Origin: Lineus longissimus | Taxonomy: Eukaryota > Nemertea > Pilidiophora > Heteronemertea > Lineidae | Assembly: GCF_910592395.1 (NCBI RefSeq) | Contig: NC_088319.1 | Location: 17,112,001 to 17,176,000 of the forward strand | Reading direction: 5' to 3' | Length of the DNA stretch: 64,000 bases | In this document: in pieces, positions 24,201 to 36,770 of the stretch | How positions within the stretch are numbered: the stretch's first letter is position 1 | How the letters are laid out: every line of letters begins with the position of its first letter | The notes under the pieces: generated by a model | Told to the model about the DNA's origin: nothing | The model's input: only the letters and a program-made list of their open reading frames with translations | Databases searched by the model: none | Translations under genes and position numbers: made by a program

Positions 24201-27200
24201 CAAAATAACTAAGTCTGGAATGAGGGTGAACTAAATTGTAGTAGGAAGGTATATTGAAGGATCCGTGAGACATTCTAAAGGCAACCATCAGAGTCATAAG
24301 CATGAAATCAGTTCAGAATAATTAAGTTTGACCACTTCAGGGCTTTCGGTTTTGTTTTAGCCCCTTGAGAGCAACATTGTCGCCAAGTCATCGGTTATCT
24401 CTTCAATCTCAACACTGTCGCGCCTAATCCCAAAATTGCCTAGAGAAAAACGCTAAAAAATCGCCCATATTTTGGTGTTTTTGTGTTCTATTTGGGCGAT
24501 CAAGTCAACTTTTAGTGGTTTTTGATGATGATGTATATGTCTATCTTTGTCAGAATCTGACAATTTAATGACTGTTCCCCGCCTAGCATCACGCTGATTG
24601 CAGTGGAACTGATTTGGTGTTTACTGATCCAAAAATGGCGACACGGAATGGTGTTTGCATCTGCGATCCTATCCGAGGTAAATCGGTGTATTTTATGGTC
24701 ATCAAGAACTGCCTGCCGCTTAGAGTTTTCGCTGAGGACACACTCTGAACAAAAGATATATATGATTTCACAAAGATTATACGATAGGCCTATCATAGCT
24801 CAAGAAGGGTCTTCATTCAATTGCCCTTTCCTCGTTCTGGTCACCTAAAGAGCCGGAATTCCACATTATCGCACGTGCCCCCGTTGGCAGTAATGGCGAC
24901 AATGCCTTGGTCGTATCTGTCAATGAACAATAAGAAAACCATTTATTTCGAGTCAATTTAAGCAAATGATATTAATCACCTTCATTTAAAATGATATCGC
25001 CCTTGTGACCAGACAAAAGCTAAGAATGTTAGAGACCTGGCCTGTCATTAGAGTTTTCCCAACACGAGCGGCACTGAACATGCTAAAGTCGTTTGCTGGA
25101 AGATTTTCGCGAACTATATTTGTTTAATACGCCAGATAGAGAGGTTTTACACGACTTAAAGTGATGGATCGAGAGAGTTGAACAGCTGTGCTGCGATGGA
25201 TATTTGAGTACCAGGAAACGGTGACTGTAGACGAAAGTTACTGAAACTTTGAATCAATACCGGTTCCTTATTTGCTTCGTGTAAAAGTCTGAATATCTTG
25301 AGTTTACTTAATGGTTACTTCTTCCAGTGAGTTTTTTTGCTTCCTCACTGCACACCACCTTTTGCGCAAATTATCGTCCTCTTCAGTGAGCTTTATCAAC
25401 CAATCAGAAGTCCCCTACAATGCTTGTTCGGCTCAGACAGCATGTATCTATTAGGGAGATAGTACTGGTATAAGAAACATGTTGTAGACCGCTTACCTAC
25501 CACAGTTTGAAGTAAATTACAGTCCCTGTTCTCACTAAATCAAATGCTAACCCAGGCACGAGATTTATTCCAAGCTGTGTTTTACTTCTCGCTGTAAAAC
25601 AACAAGCATCGAGTTCTGATGACGAAAAAGCTAACTTTCGGCCTTGTGGAACAAGTGAATAAATCATCATGACTTGCTCGCCCCTTAAATCACTTTAATT
25701 GGGTGAAAACCTCTTCATAGGTTCTGTAGTATCAGTGTCAGGCGATTACTTGCAGCCACAACTAAAGAAAAAGTGAATTCCTTGGTTCTTGATCTTACAA
25801 ACGTGAAATAAAGAATATGGTCTTGGGTGTTTTCAACCAACAGCGAGGTCTCTCATGACACTATCTACTTCACGTTTTCGTCACCAGTCACCAGTTTATC
25901 AGTCACCAAGATTGGTAAGAGATGTGGTGAGATCGAGGGAACAGAATTGTTTTGGTCACGGGCCGGTAATTGATCGATCAGTTTGTCGTTATTTCAGAAG
26001 AGAAATCTGATAAAAAGGCGATGTCTGGTCTCATTCGACAACATAATAGTCATGCAAAAGCATCTTAGTGAAATCAATTCGTAATTCCTGGAACATTGTC
26101 ATCATCTGAAGCTGTTGACTTAGATTAAAGGTCTGCTTCCCTTGCCCCAGACTCACTCGCCTATTGCTGCCAAAATGATACTGACAACAACTTAAACTTA
26201 CATGTCATTAGGCTGTTCAAATGGTTATCTTTGTCAACTGAGTTCGTACATCCAGTGTTGTCAATCGCACACGCAACTTCCACACACGCGCCCAACTGAT
26301 ATGAGAGGGATGGAAGGTATATTTCACCAACACAAGCTTACTATTCCCTCTATCTGTACCAGAAACTGGGACCATCCCTTTAAGAACATCCCAACTATGT
26401 CATTCCAGAGGTTACGGTTATCATATAACTGGAGCATCTATCTTAAAGACAAATTGCCTGCCTCGACGGCTTACCCTAATCCCACAAGCCGTGTTTACAA
26501 CCTATTTGTCATCGATATACATCAAACATCTCCATGTTATACATTGGCCAAGTTATAAGTGAGTTTGGCCAGGTTCGGGTCACTTCCGGGTCAGATGATG
26601 GGGGAAGCAAGCTCAGAAACATTAGTGGGTGAAGGTAGGCCAGTTCAAGATTTTGCAAGAATCGTGAATGAAATAGCAATAGCAATTTGGTACGAAACTC
26701 GCTCCGTTCTCCAGTAGTAACATTTTTAGTATCTCTTCCTGGCCTATAGTCCAATAGCTTTAATCTAATATGCGGGTGACAGTTCCCGCAAGCTGTTACC
26801 TTCCCTACTTGAGATCACGCAGGTAAATTAGCAAGAACATGGCCAAACTACAAGAAGCGCTTTTTTCTTGTAAACAGTACGTCTCGCCTCCGTGTGGCTG
26901 CTGTATCGCCCCAAGAAATACTAGCATAGGATAGCACACATTACACCTGTCTTGTGCCTGATAAGATTTGATATTTCAAGGAACAATTGAACAGTTGGTT
27001 AGTTTAACGCTTGCAGGGCTATGCAACTACCCATTATGCTATACTAACATGTTCAACAATTTCAGAAGGCGAAAGTACAGGAACGCCCTGTGAATACATC
27101 ATCTGTAACAATGATGCTCACACAACGATGCTCGGTCAATTCTCCCAACCTTCAATCGGTGTCATTCTTGCTTCTAGCGTTCCTCGAACAAAGAGGGGAA

Positions 27201-30200
27201 ATAATCAGAAACAGTATTTTCAATATTTTCAGATTATTGGCCACCCATGCCACTCGGTGTGCTATTAAAGATTAAATTGCTAAGTGTTTTCAGTATTTTT
27301 CAGGGTATTGGCTAAGATGTCACAAATCAGCAGTATCCAGAACGTAGACTTCTGTAACCGGCTGAAGGGGCTTGTAAAGCGACAGAAGCAGATCTGCCGG
27401 CGGAATCTGGAAGTAATGGAGAGTCTGAGGCGAGGAGCCAACTTAGCCATAGACGAGTGCCAAAATCAGTTCAGGAATAGGCGCTGGAATTGTAGTATAG
27501 TTAACCAGGCTAACTTATTTGGAAACGTACTTAAGCAGGGTAAGGGAGCATTTTACATCTTTTCTATGTTGTGTTGAATTTTCGGCTCAATTTGGCGTAT
27601 TCTGAAGGCTTCTTGTTGTGTTGGCCGAGATAATCGCTCAATCCTGCTTCACCGGTGCAGTCTCTAGAATTGAACCAATCAGCAGCCCTCGATCCTGCTT
27701 CACCGGCGCAGTCTGTAGAATTGAACCAATCCGTAACAGCCCTCGATCCTGCTGCACCGGTGCACCAATCACAATGGAGGATTCGGTGCTTGAGAAAAAT
27801 GGGGAATGAATTGACTCTATTAGTGAGGACGATGAAATTCAGCAAACATGAAACATCACACCAGTATGACTATTGAAAGCGTTCTTCTGTAATGGTTGAG
27901 ATATACATGAAATCTTTGAGAATGGCAAAATGACAAATGGTGTACGAATGATAACTCTGTCTCAGGTTCGAGAAATAGGCAGACGATCGTACTGGTTCAG
28001 TTCTTAGATATAAGCTTGACTACAATACCACTGAGAAATGCACAACGTTTTGATTAGCTTGCGATGGTAAGCACCAATTGTCTACAATGTTGAACATTAA
28101 CAGCAGCAATCACGCTCGGTCAGACCTCCTTACATCAGCTTGAATCAGGATACCAGCCTTTTGGGTACATGATTCGCATTGAATGTATTGGTCAAGTTAT
28201 CTGACATGGACTGTCCCAAATTAATGGGGGAACTGTTTCAAAGTCTGCTCAATCTTGGCGGGAGGATGAAATTCGACATGCCGCCTTGGCGTGATAGATG
28301 ACAGCAGTAACTCATCCTCTGTCCAGATATCAAAAGGAGATTAGGCCTGGCCAAACATACCCTGATTAAGACGCCCGTTAACATTTATCACTGCGTCCAC
28401 AACATTTGTCATAAGGGTTTAGTAGCTACATGTGGTAGGGCTTATTGATGCTATTTTCTCAATGTCAATACGTTGTTCTAAGACAAAGCATTACAGTCCT
28501 TGATATCAATGTCAGTCAGATAGTTTTAACTTCGGGAGCACGCCGATCTTGAGGATTACTCTATTCAGGCATTTTCGACCATATTCGAGTGGGTTTTACC
28601 CCAAGTTCTATCTTATTATGCCCTGACGAAAAATGATGACACGTAGGAATTCTACATGTCATAGCAGCGTACAAATGACCAGCAAATTACATATGACAGC
28701 CTTAACCGCTTTGTTTTCCTCTGTAATCGGGCAACAATGTCAATTCGTAATGGGTGATTGTCGGCAGACTTTCATGTCTCGGTTCATCTGATCTTTCAAA
28801 GAGACACCCTTTCCGAGTCATTAGACCAGGCGAAAGGATGGTGTCTCGGGTGTCTCTTTCTAATTTGAGGTTTTTTAAAGTCAGGTTTAAAGGCATGTAA
28901 CAACCGGATGTAAAGAAGCGATGACTTTTTAACCTTTGGTTGATCTCTGTTCAAAGTTGGCCTCTTGGTTTGACTATCAAAACATATTCAATGAGTCTTA
29001 GCTCTATAAACGATGTGATGCAATTTGTAATGTAATGTCGGAGCAAACCCGTACGCTGTTCGAGATTGTCGCTCAATCTATCACATGACGACAAGTCCCG
29101 ACGACTGGGACTCGAACCCACGACCTTAGAGATGACATGCAAACTCTACACCGGTGTAAAAAGAACGCTCTTGCTTGTTCCCCATACTTCAGTGTTTCCA
29201 TACAATAGACAGCCAGACTTACTTTTTGTCATCTTTGCAGGTACGCGAGAGGCAGCATTTGTACACTCAATATCATCAGCGGGCGTGGCGCATGCGGTGA
29301 CCAGGGCCTGCAGCAGTGGGGAACTACGCAAGTGTGGGTGCGACCGGAGCGTACGAGGAAGGAGTCCGGACGGGTTCGAGTGGTCGGGGTGTTCAGATAA
29401 CATCGCGTTTGGCGCAGCATTTAGTAAAGCGTTCGTGGACGCGAGGGAGAGGGCGAAGCGGTACGCAGGCACCAACAGATCCTTGATGAATTTACATAAT
29501 AATGAGGCTGGAAGAAGGGTAAGTCATCAGTGGAGAACCCCTTTACTTGCAAAGAATCATGGCGAGGGTTCTTACATATAAAAAGTAGAGCATCCATCTT
29601 AAAAATGCTTTCATAAAGATTACTTGGAATTTGAAATATTGTGCTTCGTAGTCATACGAACTGTAGGCCATTTAGGGGGTCAAGAACCTGTCAACATAGC
29701 ATTGACCTAGGTGCGAACAGATTTTTTTAAAAAACTATCATTTGCAATATTACATTTAAACATGCCGTATTTACATTAAACCTAAAATCTACAAATAGTT
29801 TTATAAAATCAATTAACTGTCATGATAATTGCTTGAGAAATCTGACCTTAATCTGTTGTCAGTGATGGGACATGTTGAGTATTTGTCCACTCATTGTCAC
29901 ATGCCCAATGTAAATTGAAAGCTGACAAATTGTGTACATTCTGTGTACATTTTGTGTACATTCTGTGTACATTTTCCATTCAAGATGACAGCGTTCGTGT
30001 CATGATTCTGTCAATCATTTCGATTGGCATTTTCTGTGAAATTCCGTGTAGAAAACTGAGGGATTGTTCAAGTGATTTGATCATTACACCCCAGATGACG
30101 TTAAGTCAATATTTTGGGCTTGGTTAGGGATGAATCGTGTCCATGGGCTCAAACTTGCTGGAAACTACGGTAGCAAGACTATGTTGATGTGTGATTTCAT

Positions 30201-33200
30201 GGCAGCGCAGAATCTCTGAGATTGTTCATAAAAGTACATGTATATGATTCCGAGTTGGTTATTTCGCCGTTTCTGTTGGTCTGTTGGGTTGCATCCCGCA
30301 CAGATCTGTTGAACAAAGAAGTATTGGGCACTAGGAATTTTGGCATGATAATAGATACGTGGCTAATGGTCGATGCTACGGCTTTCTGAACCTTAATGTA
30401 AGATACGTAGGCTTCGTGCTTGATATTACTCAACCCACAGAGGGTTAAGTCAGATATTTTTTATCTGTTTCTCCTGACATGGTAGTTGAACCATATCGAG
30501 TGACCAAAGCAGCTGACCCCTGCCTTAATCTGACTGACAGGGACAAGTTTATTGCGCGCCGAGGTCCCGCCCCTACTAAATTTCTACAACACCTTTGTAT
30601 TTGTTCAAAAATGACGGCGGTTTCAAAGCCAGTTTCCAGAGTTCGGGGTGCCCTACGATGTTTAGATCACTGTTATAAGTGTCATGTCACCTTTAGCCTC
30701 CACCGCAGGGTTCCAAATACCAATACCATAGCGAGTCCACGAAGGCAAACGGTTTAAAATAGCCAAGTTGGAATAAATCTTAGCTAAATGGTTTTATTGT
30801 AATGTTTAGTTGGCGATCGTTGCATAAGATTGGACAGAAAGAAATTAGTTCACGACCGATGATGTTTAACTGCTAGATGTGGGCGGGCTGCTATCGCGGA
30901 CATTTCTTTTTAAGATTCCTTGTTAAGGTACATAAACAGAGAGCGTTTCCTTACCAAAAACACCGCAATTTATTTCTCATTGGCAAGTGAAAATATACCA
31001 GTATCAACACTTAACTCGTTAGGACTGCCCTTTCGTAAAAGAAACGAGTCAATCTGAACAAAAGCACTAACTTGCCTGTATTTACACATCACACCAAATT
31101 CACTTCGATGTAGACCGCGAAAAAAATGACCGGACAAAATGTGTAAAATTTGTGTTTATCTGTTTGATTTATGAAATCTTGGGGCCTAACTCTAAATGTT
31201 GTTGTAACCTTTAGCCATTCCTAATCCATGGGTTGTTTTTATAAGCTAATAGTAAATTTCTATACCGGTTGACAATTTCGTGTTTTCTCTTGAGGTTCAC
31301 TTGGTGGGGTTAAGTTGTGAATGGATCAGATATTAAAATGCTGTTTAATGTACACTATTTACAGTCGCCAAGGTTTCCAAAATGGCCGCGGAATAAGCCA
31401 AACAAGTTTGTCTGGTGTACAATGTTTTTCAAGATGATCAACAATATATTAGATATGAAATCAAGGCAAAGAACGTCATTGCTCTCCAGTTAACGCCAAC
31501 TCACCTTTTCAATTCCCCTTTAACTCTATGGATTGCAACCCCGAAATATTTTCTCGTTTATCTTTTCGAATATGTATTTTCGTGTTCTTGGTTGTTTCGA
31601 GGGGGTGTTGACCGACGATCCATGTCAATCATCCTAAACTGATGCATTCCACATATTTGAAATAGTCTGTTGGCGGAGTAGGACTTCAGCGATGAAGAGG
31701 TTTATCATTTGTTTCGCTTGTGATCAGGCGCAATATTGGTCGAGTTAGTTCCCAGGAGTAAATAGTTTACACACCAGGTAAAACAAGATATGCCCGCAGA
31801 ATGTCATTCAATTTGCTCTGTAGTTGAGAAAGCGCACGCTTCATTTTGATGTTAAAGATGCTGCGGCTCTTTTACATACAGTCATGCCACATGGTCAACG
31901 ATGACCAATCAAAACGATGGAAGTCACATGACATAACATACAAAATGGTGGCAGACCGGAATGTGAACAGAGATATGGTCTCCATATTTGAGCACGATAT
32001 TTAAGCATAAAATGGCGAATGTTTTGACCAGATCTACGCCTACACGAGCTAATTAGATGATATAAGAAGCCAAACTTGTGTGTCTCTGGCCAAATATCAA
32101 AGGTTACTTGGTTCAGAAGCTTCCAGCGTCCTAATCTGACAACATCTTGTCAGATGTCAGAGGAGCCAATCACCATTAATCATGACCTGTCTAAGGGCAC
32201 ATGTTCCTCCCCTCCGGAATGCGAGAACACCCTGCCCAACCCCTGTTTCATCCATCAAGTTATGATAACGTGACGTTTTCTGGTTCCGAACACGATAAGG
32301 ACATGGCGGGAACATATGGGGAAATTAACTAAAAGCATCAGTGATAAACAAGTCAATTTATATTGCCAAACTGTAAACCGGAACCAGATTCTCTAGAAAC
32401 TGTTTTCCTTGTTTTTTCTTCAATTATCTTTGCTCAGGATGCTGTCAGCTAACACTGGACAAGCGCTCGTCGTCAAACACTTCGTTGTTGAAGACAATTA
32501 TCAGATTATTGACAAGAAACTTAAATGCCATATCTCAAGAGGTTGAAGGCAAGAAACTAGTCTTAAGTTGGCCAACTTTCCGAAATTTCTTCATGAAGCT
32601 TGCAATGGAAACTCAGCTTAGGCTTCCAACGAAAAGCCCGTTTTTCATTGTTTTTGAGACTACTCAATTTCCCAGAAAAATCGTTCCTTCAAAAATACGT
32701 TGTGAACATTTGCCAATAGGATGGTACAAGCGTCTGTGAAGGTGTCTTATCTAGTTGATTGATGAGTGAAATAATCACAGCGTTCTATATGTATCTGTTT
32801 GTTGGCGAGGATATAAGAAGAGAGTTATCAATCAACGGTGATTTCGTAATCAGTGGTACCGTAATGGCTCCGCGGACTGCCGAAGAGTTTAAATTCAAAC
32901 CTGACTTTTTAAAGGTGGACAATACTAAACCAAAGAGAACTAACCCATACTTTGTAGGTTCGAGTCTTCAAAACTCTTGTACTTCCTTCCGTTGCTTCGA
33001 ATCGATCTGTTGATCAGCGCCAACAGTTAATTCAGTCTATATTTTATGGCGTCAACGTATCATCGGCCAAAATGCGTTTTGCCTCGGCAGATGCAATTCT
33101 AGAGAGTGAGGGGGCTTTCTGTTGATTTCTGTTTGTTTATTCTTTCGAAGATGCGTCTCATAGCGCTTCTCATCATGGCCACCGCCTTCTTGTGAATAGA

Positions 33201-34756
33201 AGGCCAACCAATCACCAATGGTTGTCGCTTACTTATTCACCTCGAGTCTGTTATCTCAGTACGCAGTCAAATGAGCGGGTCTGCACCTAACGACGGTTAC
33301 CAACGGCAAAGCATGGATATCTAGAATGTATAGGCTAATCAGCAGCATCCTTTTCTGCTGCGTGGTTCTATAAGGATCACTGCCATTCATTTGATCTCTA
33401 GCACATTGACTTCGGAAGTGGGAGAGCGACTGGAAAAAGTTCATAAACAAAATTAAAATGAAGCAAAATTCGAACCAGGAAGTTAATTTCTTGAATTACG
33501 TTGTTGAGTTCAAAGCAGCAGACACCTGAAGATAGGATCGTCTGCAAGTGGTTTCAGGGCGGTTATCATCCCCAGGATTCTTTATGAATACATAACCCAA
33601 TATAGATCAATATGAAACAGTTTCCTTGGGTTCGAGGTTAAAGTTATCTTCGACACTACACGTCTGGGTCTCATCACGTTGTTGAAAAGAACCTGTTTCT
33701 GGCAGATCGATAGGCTGGGCATCTTAACATGCCAACAATGATCATATAACGCACCATGCGGAGCAAATTTGTTCGCCAGAAATTCAAGTCGATTGTTATC
33801 CATAGTGTTAGTAACTTGTAACACTTTAGAGCCACCCAGACGTTGATTTCCTCTTCAAATTAGCCATATCGAAACAGTTGTAAATCTAGTTATAGCGTTC
33901 ATCGTAAACGGTATGCTAATTTATAAATTTAACCGGCCTCAAAGAAAACTTGCGTTGACAATGTAATGAATAATACATTCGGAGTGTGTATTCTGAACTG
34001 AGCGAAGTTACCCTATATCCCCCTTCTTCATCCAAAACTGCCAACCTTTCCACTGATAAACCCTTCCTCCTATTCAAATGCATGCATATGCCAGTATCTC
34101 AGATTCAGCTGAGGACCTAGCTTAGTTGCTTAGTTGCTTTGTCTCTACCCCAAGCTTGCAGTCATCCATTATTTCAGGTTCGACATGGCATGTATATATG
34201 AGATATTACTAAAGCAACATTAGACGTCTTTTGAACACATGACCACTTTGCTCATCTTCTGATAGTCCATCTTTCCGTGTCTTTTCAGGCCATCCATGAC
34301 AACATGAAAGTCCAGTGTAAATGCCACGGCGTTTCCGGTTCCTGTGAGCTAAAAACATGCTGGAAGGCCACGCCCTCTTTTAGAGAAGTTGGCGCCAAGT
34401 TAAAAGAGAAATTCGACGGAGCAACGGAAGTGGACCAGCAACGAGTTGGGACACGACGCCAGTTGATGCCGATTAATACACAGTATAAACCTCATACGAC
34501 GGGTGACTTGGTCTATATGGATGCATCCCCCGATTTCTGTGAGCCTGACAAAGAGACTGGGTCCTTAGGGACGCATGGCAGGCTCTGTAACAAGGACTCT
34601 AAAGCCATCGATGGCTGTGACTTAATGTGTTGTGGTCGCGGGTTCAAGACCAAGAAGCGGACAGTGATAGAACGCTGTAATTGTAAGTTTTATTGGTGTT
34701 GTTACGTCAAGTGCAAGGAGTGCCGGAAGGAGGTCGAGGAGCATCGCTGTATCTGA
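18209..34756 (+). CDS. Wnt4: Wnt4 secreted signalling protein
   Basis: Wnt4 is a lipid-modified secreted ligand for Frizzled receptors. Four coding exons: 18209-18294, 27304-27539, 29241-29518 and 34289-34756, all GT-AG and joined in frame to 355 residues; human WNT4 has 351. Exon 1 encodes only a signal peptide (about residues 1-24, a run of hydrophobic residues [13 protein letters not shown]). The first junction recreates WLVLAKM, like WLYLAKL in vertebrate WNT4. Other WNT4-like segments are [36 protein letters not shown], and the palmitoleoylation site CHGVSGSC with Ser216. [10 protein letters not shown] and a C-terminal cysteine-rich knot ([12 protein letters not shown]) follow. Introns are about 9.0, 1.7 and 4.8 kb. 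Similarity is clearly to the Wnt4 subfamily rather than Wnt11 or Wnt5. The first ATG of exon 2 (27317) would lack a signal peptide, so the distant exon 1 is preferred. Confidence 0.95.
18295..27303 (+). other. Wnt4 intron 1 (9 kb)
   Basis: This long first intron separates the signal-peptide exon from the rest of Wnt4. The donor is GTAAGT and the acceptor is TTTTTCAG. Inside I found no gene, no confident repeat and no RNA gene. Open frames (for example 23196-23504 on the minus strand and 26202-26558 on the plus strand) resemble no family and lack supporting splice signals. It may hold enhancers, as long introns of developmental genes often do, but nothing in the sequence read proves that. Confidence 0.6.
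27641..27770 (+). repeat. Three-unit tandem repeat in Wnt4 intron 2
   Basis: Units beginning ATCCTGCTKCACCGG start at 27641, 27692 and 27746 (51 and 54 bp apart). The first two share AGAATTGAACCAATC, and the third is truncated. It lies about 100 bases after the exon 2 donor and shows no coding relevance. Confidence 0.75.
29060..29130 (-). repeat. tRNA-like B-box element before Wnt4 exon 3
   Basis: On the minus strand the segment contains GTGGGTTCGAGTCCC, a strong tRNA B-box within a pairing T-arm, preceded by a weak A-box-like GTGTAGAGTT. No complete cloverleaf could be drawn, so I read it as a tRNA-derived interspersed element. It lies about 110 bases upstream of exon 3. Confidence 0.45.
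29151..29216 (+). repeat. Terminus related to the 171-bp MITE
   Basis: After CCGG comes TGTAA and then a stretch resembling 2501-2560 (shared CAGTGTTTCCAWACAATAGRCAGC). The similarity ends shortly before the pyrimidine tract of Wnt4 exon 3, so the copy is truncated and abuts the splice acceptor at 29240. Confidence 0.5.
29519..34288 (+). other. Wnt4 intron 3
   Basis: About 4.8 kb with GTAAGT donor and TTTTCAG acceptor. It contains the minisatellite at 29931-29974. I see no gene: the short frames near 30479-30757, 32485-32739 and 32759-33013 match no family and lie in the non-coding strand context of Wnt4. Confidence 0.55.
29931..29974 (+). repeat. 11-bp minisatellite TGTGTACATTY x4
   Basis: Four consecutive 11-base units of TGTGTACATT followed by C or T alternately. 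It lies in Wnt4 intron 3. Confidence 0.85.
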
Positions 34757-34793
34757 GAGTCAAGGTCAAGGTCATCTGCGACAAAAATAGATC

Positions 34794-34799
34794 AATAAA
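34794..34799 (+). terminator. Candidate Wnt4 poly(A) signal
   Basis: AATAAA begins 38 bases after the Wnt4 stop codon, which would give a very short 3' UTR. Developmental Wnt transcripts often use more distal sites, so this may be only one of several. Confidence 0.35.
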
Positions 34800-36376
34800 A
34801 AGTGACACCACTGTTCGTCTGATTCCAGATAAACCTGATGTTGTCAATCAAGCCTGTACCGGTATTTCAAGGGAAGGTTAGAGTACAGAACATTGGTGAA
34901 CTATAGTTTGTGCTATCGCCGTTCGATGTTCTCGCAAACCGATTTGCATCACGATGTGGAATCAAGATGGCGAAAGCCTCGTTTTCACTGAGGCTACACT
35001 TCGTATTTCGACCTAATTCTGATGACGTGTGGCTGACGTTTTCTCATGTGCTCCAAAAACTCACGGAGGCCTCTACGCGTACGCGATGCCATAACTTCCA
35101 AGGAGTCATTTTCATGATATATGTATATACTGATATGACTTGTTGTAAACTTGATGAATGACGTTTTTATGCGCAGATTCATAATATTTTGTATATTTTG
35201 CGTCTACTAGGAGTGCTAGGTTTTGTCTAATAATATTCGGGGTTCGATGAACAACCCTGTCGAAATGTAGGCCAACATTTTCCTAACAAATTTCGGTCTT
35301 GCACTGCATTTTGGAAGGTTTGTACTAAATTATATTGATTGACAATTAATCTTCTTTGCTACGCTCATGACTGAGCCTTTTGCCTCCCACAATTATGTAT
35401 CAACTCGACTAGTAAAATCAACAACATTTAGGATCTAATTTGATTAAGGTCCAGATGTCCAAATTTAGGCCAAATCGTATGATCATTCGGTTAAGAACAC
35501 CATATAGAATTTCTTTAGTGATTCTGTGTATTTTGATATCATGCAAAGCGTCTTGTAATCATGTACATATCGAGTATACACGAGTCTGAATGTCCTATTC
35601 AGAAGTTGATGTAGTTTTGGTTGATAGTTAGACAAGGTTATATTGGTGTAATTTATTTCGTGTCGAGAGATTATGCAATCAAAATGAATAAGATATTGGC
35701 AAATCTGCTTCGAGATTATAGAAAATTTAGAAAGTAATCAACGAGGATTAATTACATTATCTGAATAACTTTAGAATATTGTCAGAGCGGTGCCCAGTTC
35801 AAGTATGCCGCTTACTGCTGTATCGTACTGCGCCGGGGATGCATACTTCGGCACTGCCACCACAACCGAATTGACTCCAAACCCTGCTCTCGGAAATTCC
35901 TTAATTGTTAACAATGAAAAGGTTGACACCGCACAGGCTGGATAATTTGATCAGATTTATATTGACTGGTTGCAATAGATCATTTATGTACAGAGTTTGT
36001 AAGATATTTCTTCTTAAATTTAGAACTTGTAGATAAATATCAATCGATTACGTATGATGTTGTTCTATTGTTTTTCTTGCTGCGGTGGGCAGATTTGACG
36101 ATGTCTTCAATACGACAGGAAGTCGTAAGACGGATGAATGAGGAACGTAGTATACATACTGTGTACACAGTATTGCCTGGTGAATCCGGCAGTGTTTGGT
36201 GAAATTCACAGTTTATCACACAGACGAGACTCTAAATCACAAACAATCTCGCGTCACGTGAGAAGACAAATGATGACATTGCGGACTCCATATGACAAAT
36301 AGTTCCCGATAATTTAATCTCGAATGTGTCAGATTGACTCATTTGCTTTAGCACGAGGATTGAGGAGATCGTGTGA

Positions 36377-36658
36377 TGTTGGCCAGCGCCATCTATTGAT
36401 CTTTCATACCATCCGCTTCCAACGACTTATCAGTACAACAACGGCTACTTGCCACGAAAGGACGTTCCAGTGTCGAACCACGTGTCGGAGTTTGACGATT
36501 CAAGGTTCTTTAGTGTGAGCTACACTGGCGATAACGCTCTGACGGTAAAGTACGAGGCTGACCCCCGTATCACCATTAAATGGTCTGCTGTGGGTCTGGA
36601 ATTTTCTTTTAGTTTGGCCTCGGATGATGATATGGGCCACTACCTTTTACTGTTTTAG
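36377..36658 (+). pseudogene. Orphan open frame, possible exon or gene fragment
   Basis: An open frame of 93 codons, bounded by stops, has a protein-like composition in its first two thirds (for example TTYQYNNGYLPRKDVPVSNH and DSRFFSVSYTGDNALTVKYE). It has no ATG until 36449, no clear splice signals and no family I recognise. It may be a fragment of a decayed gene, an exon of an unseen gene, or chance. Confidence 0.2.
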
Positions 36659-36770
36659 CTCAATTGCGAACGTCATGATTTTTTCTCATCCCGTACTGGT
36701 GTAAGAAATTTGGCAATATATGTTTACATGAAACCCAGCTTGGTTATCTTATTTCATTTTCACTGCATTC

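Larger units (their letters stand above)
34757..36770. other. Convergent spacer, Wnt4 / kelch gene
   Basis: About 2 kb between two stop codons, AT-rich, presumably holding both 3' UTRs. A minus-strand AATAAA at about 35654-35659 could serve the kelch gene. The only protein-like stretch is the open frame at 36377-36658. Confidence 0.4.

Noticed and set aside
26202-26558. 118-residue plus-strand frame in Wnt4 intron 1
   Set aside because: Composition looks random and no domain is visible; length is within chance for a 9-kb intron.
27564-27845. 93-residue frame with repeated SRAxDWFNS-like peptide
   Set aside because: Produced by the non-coding tandem repeat at 27641-27770.
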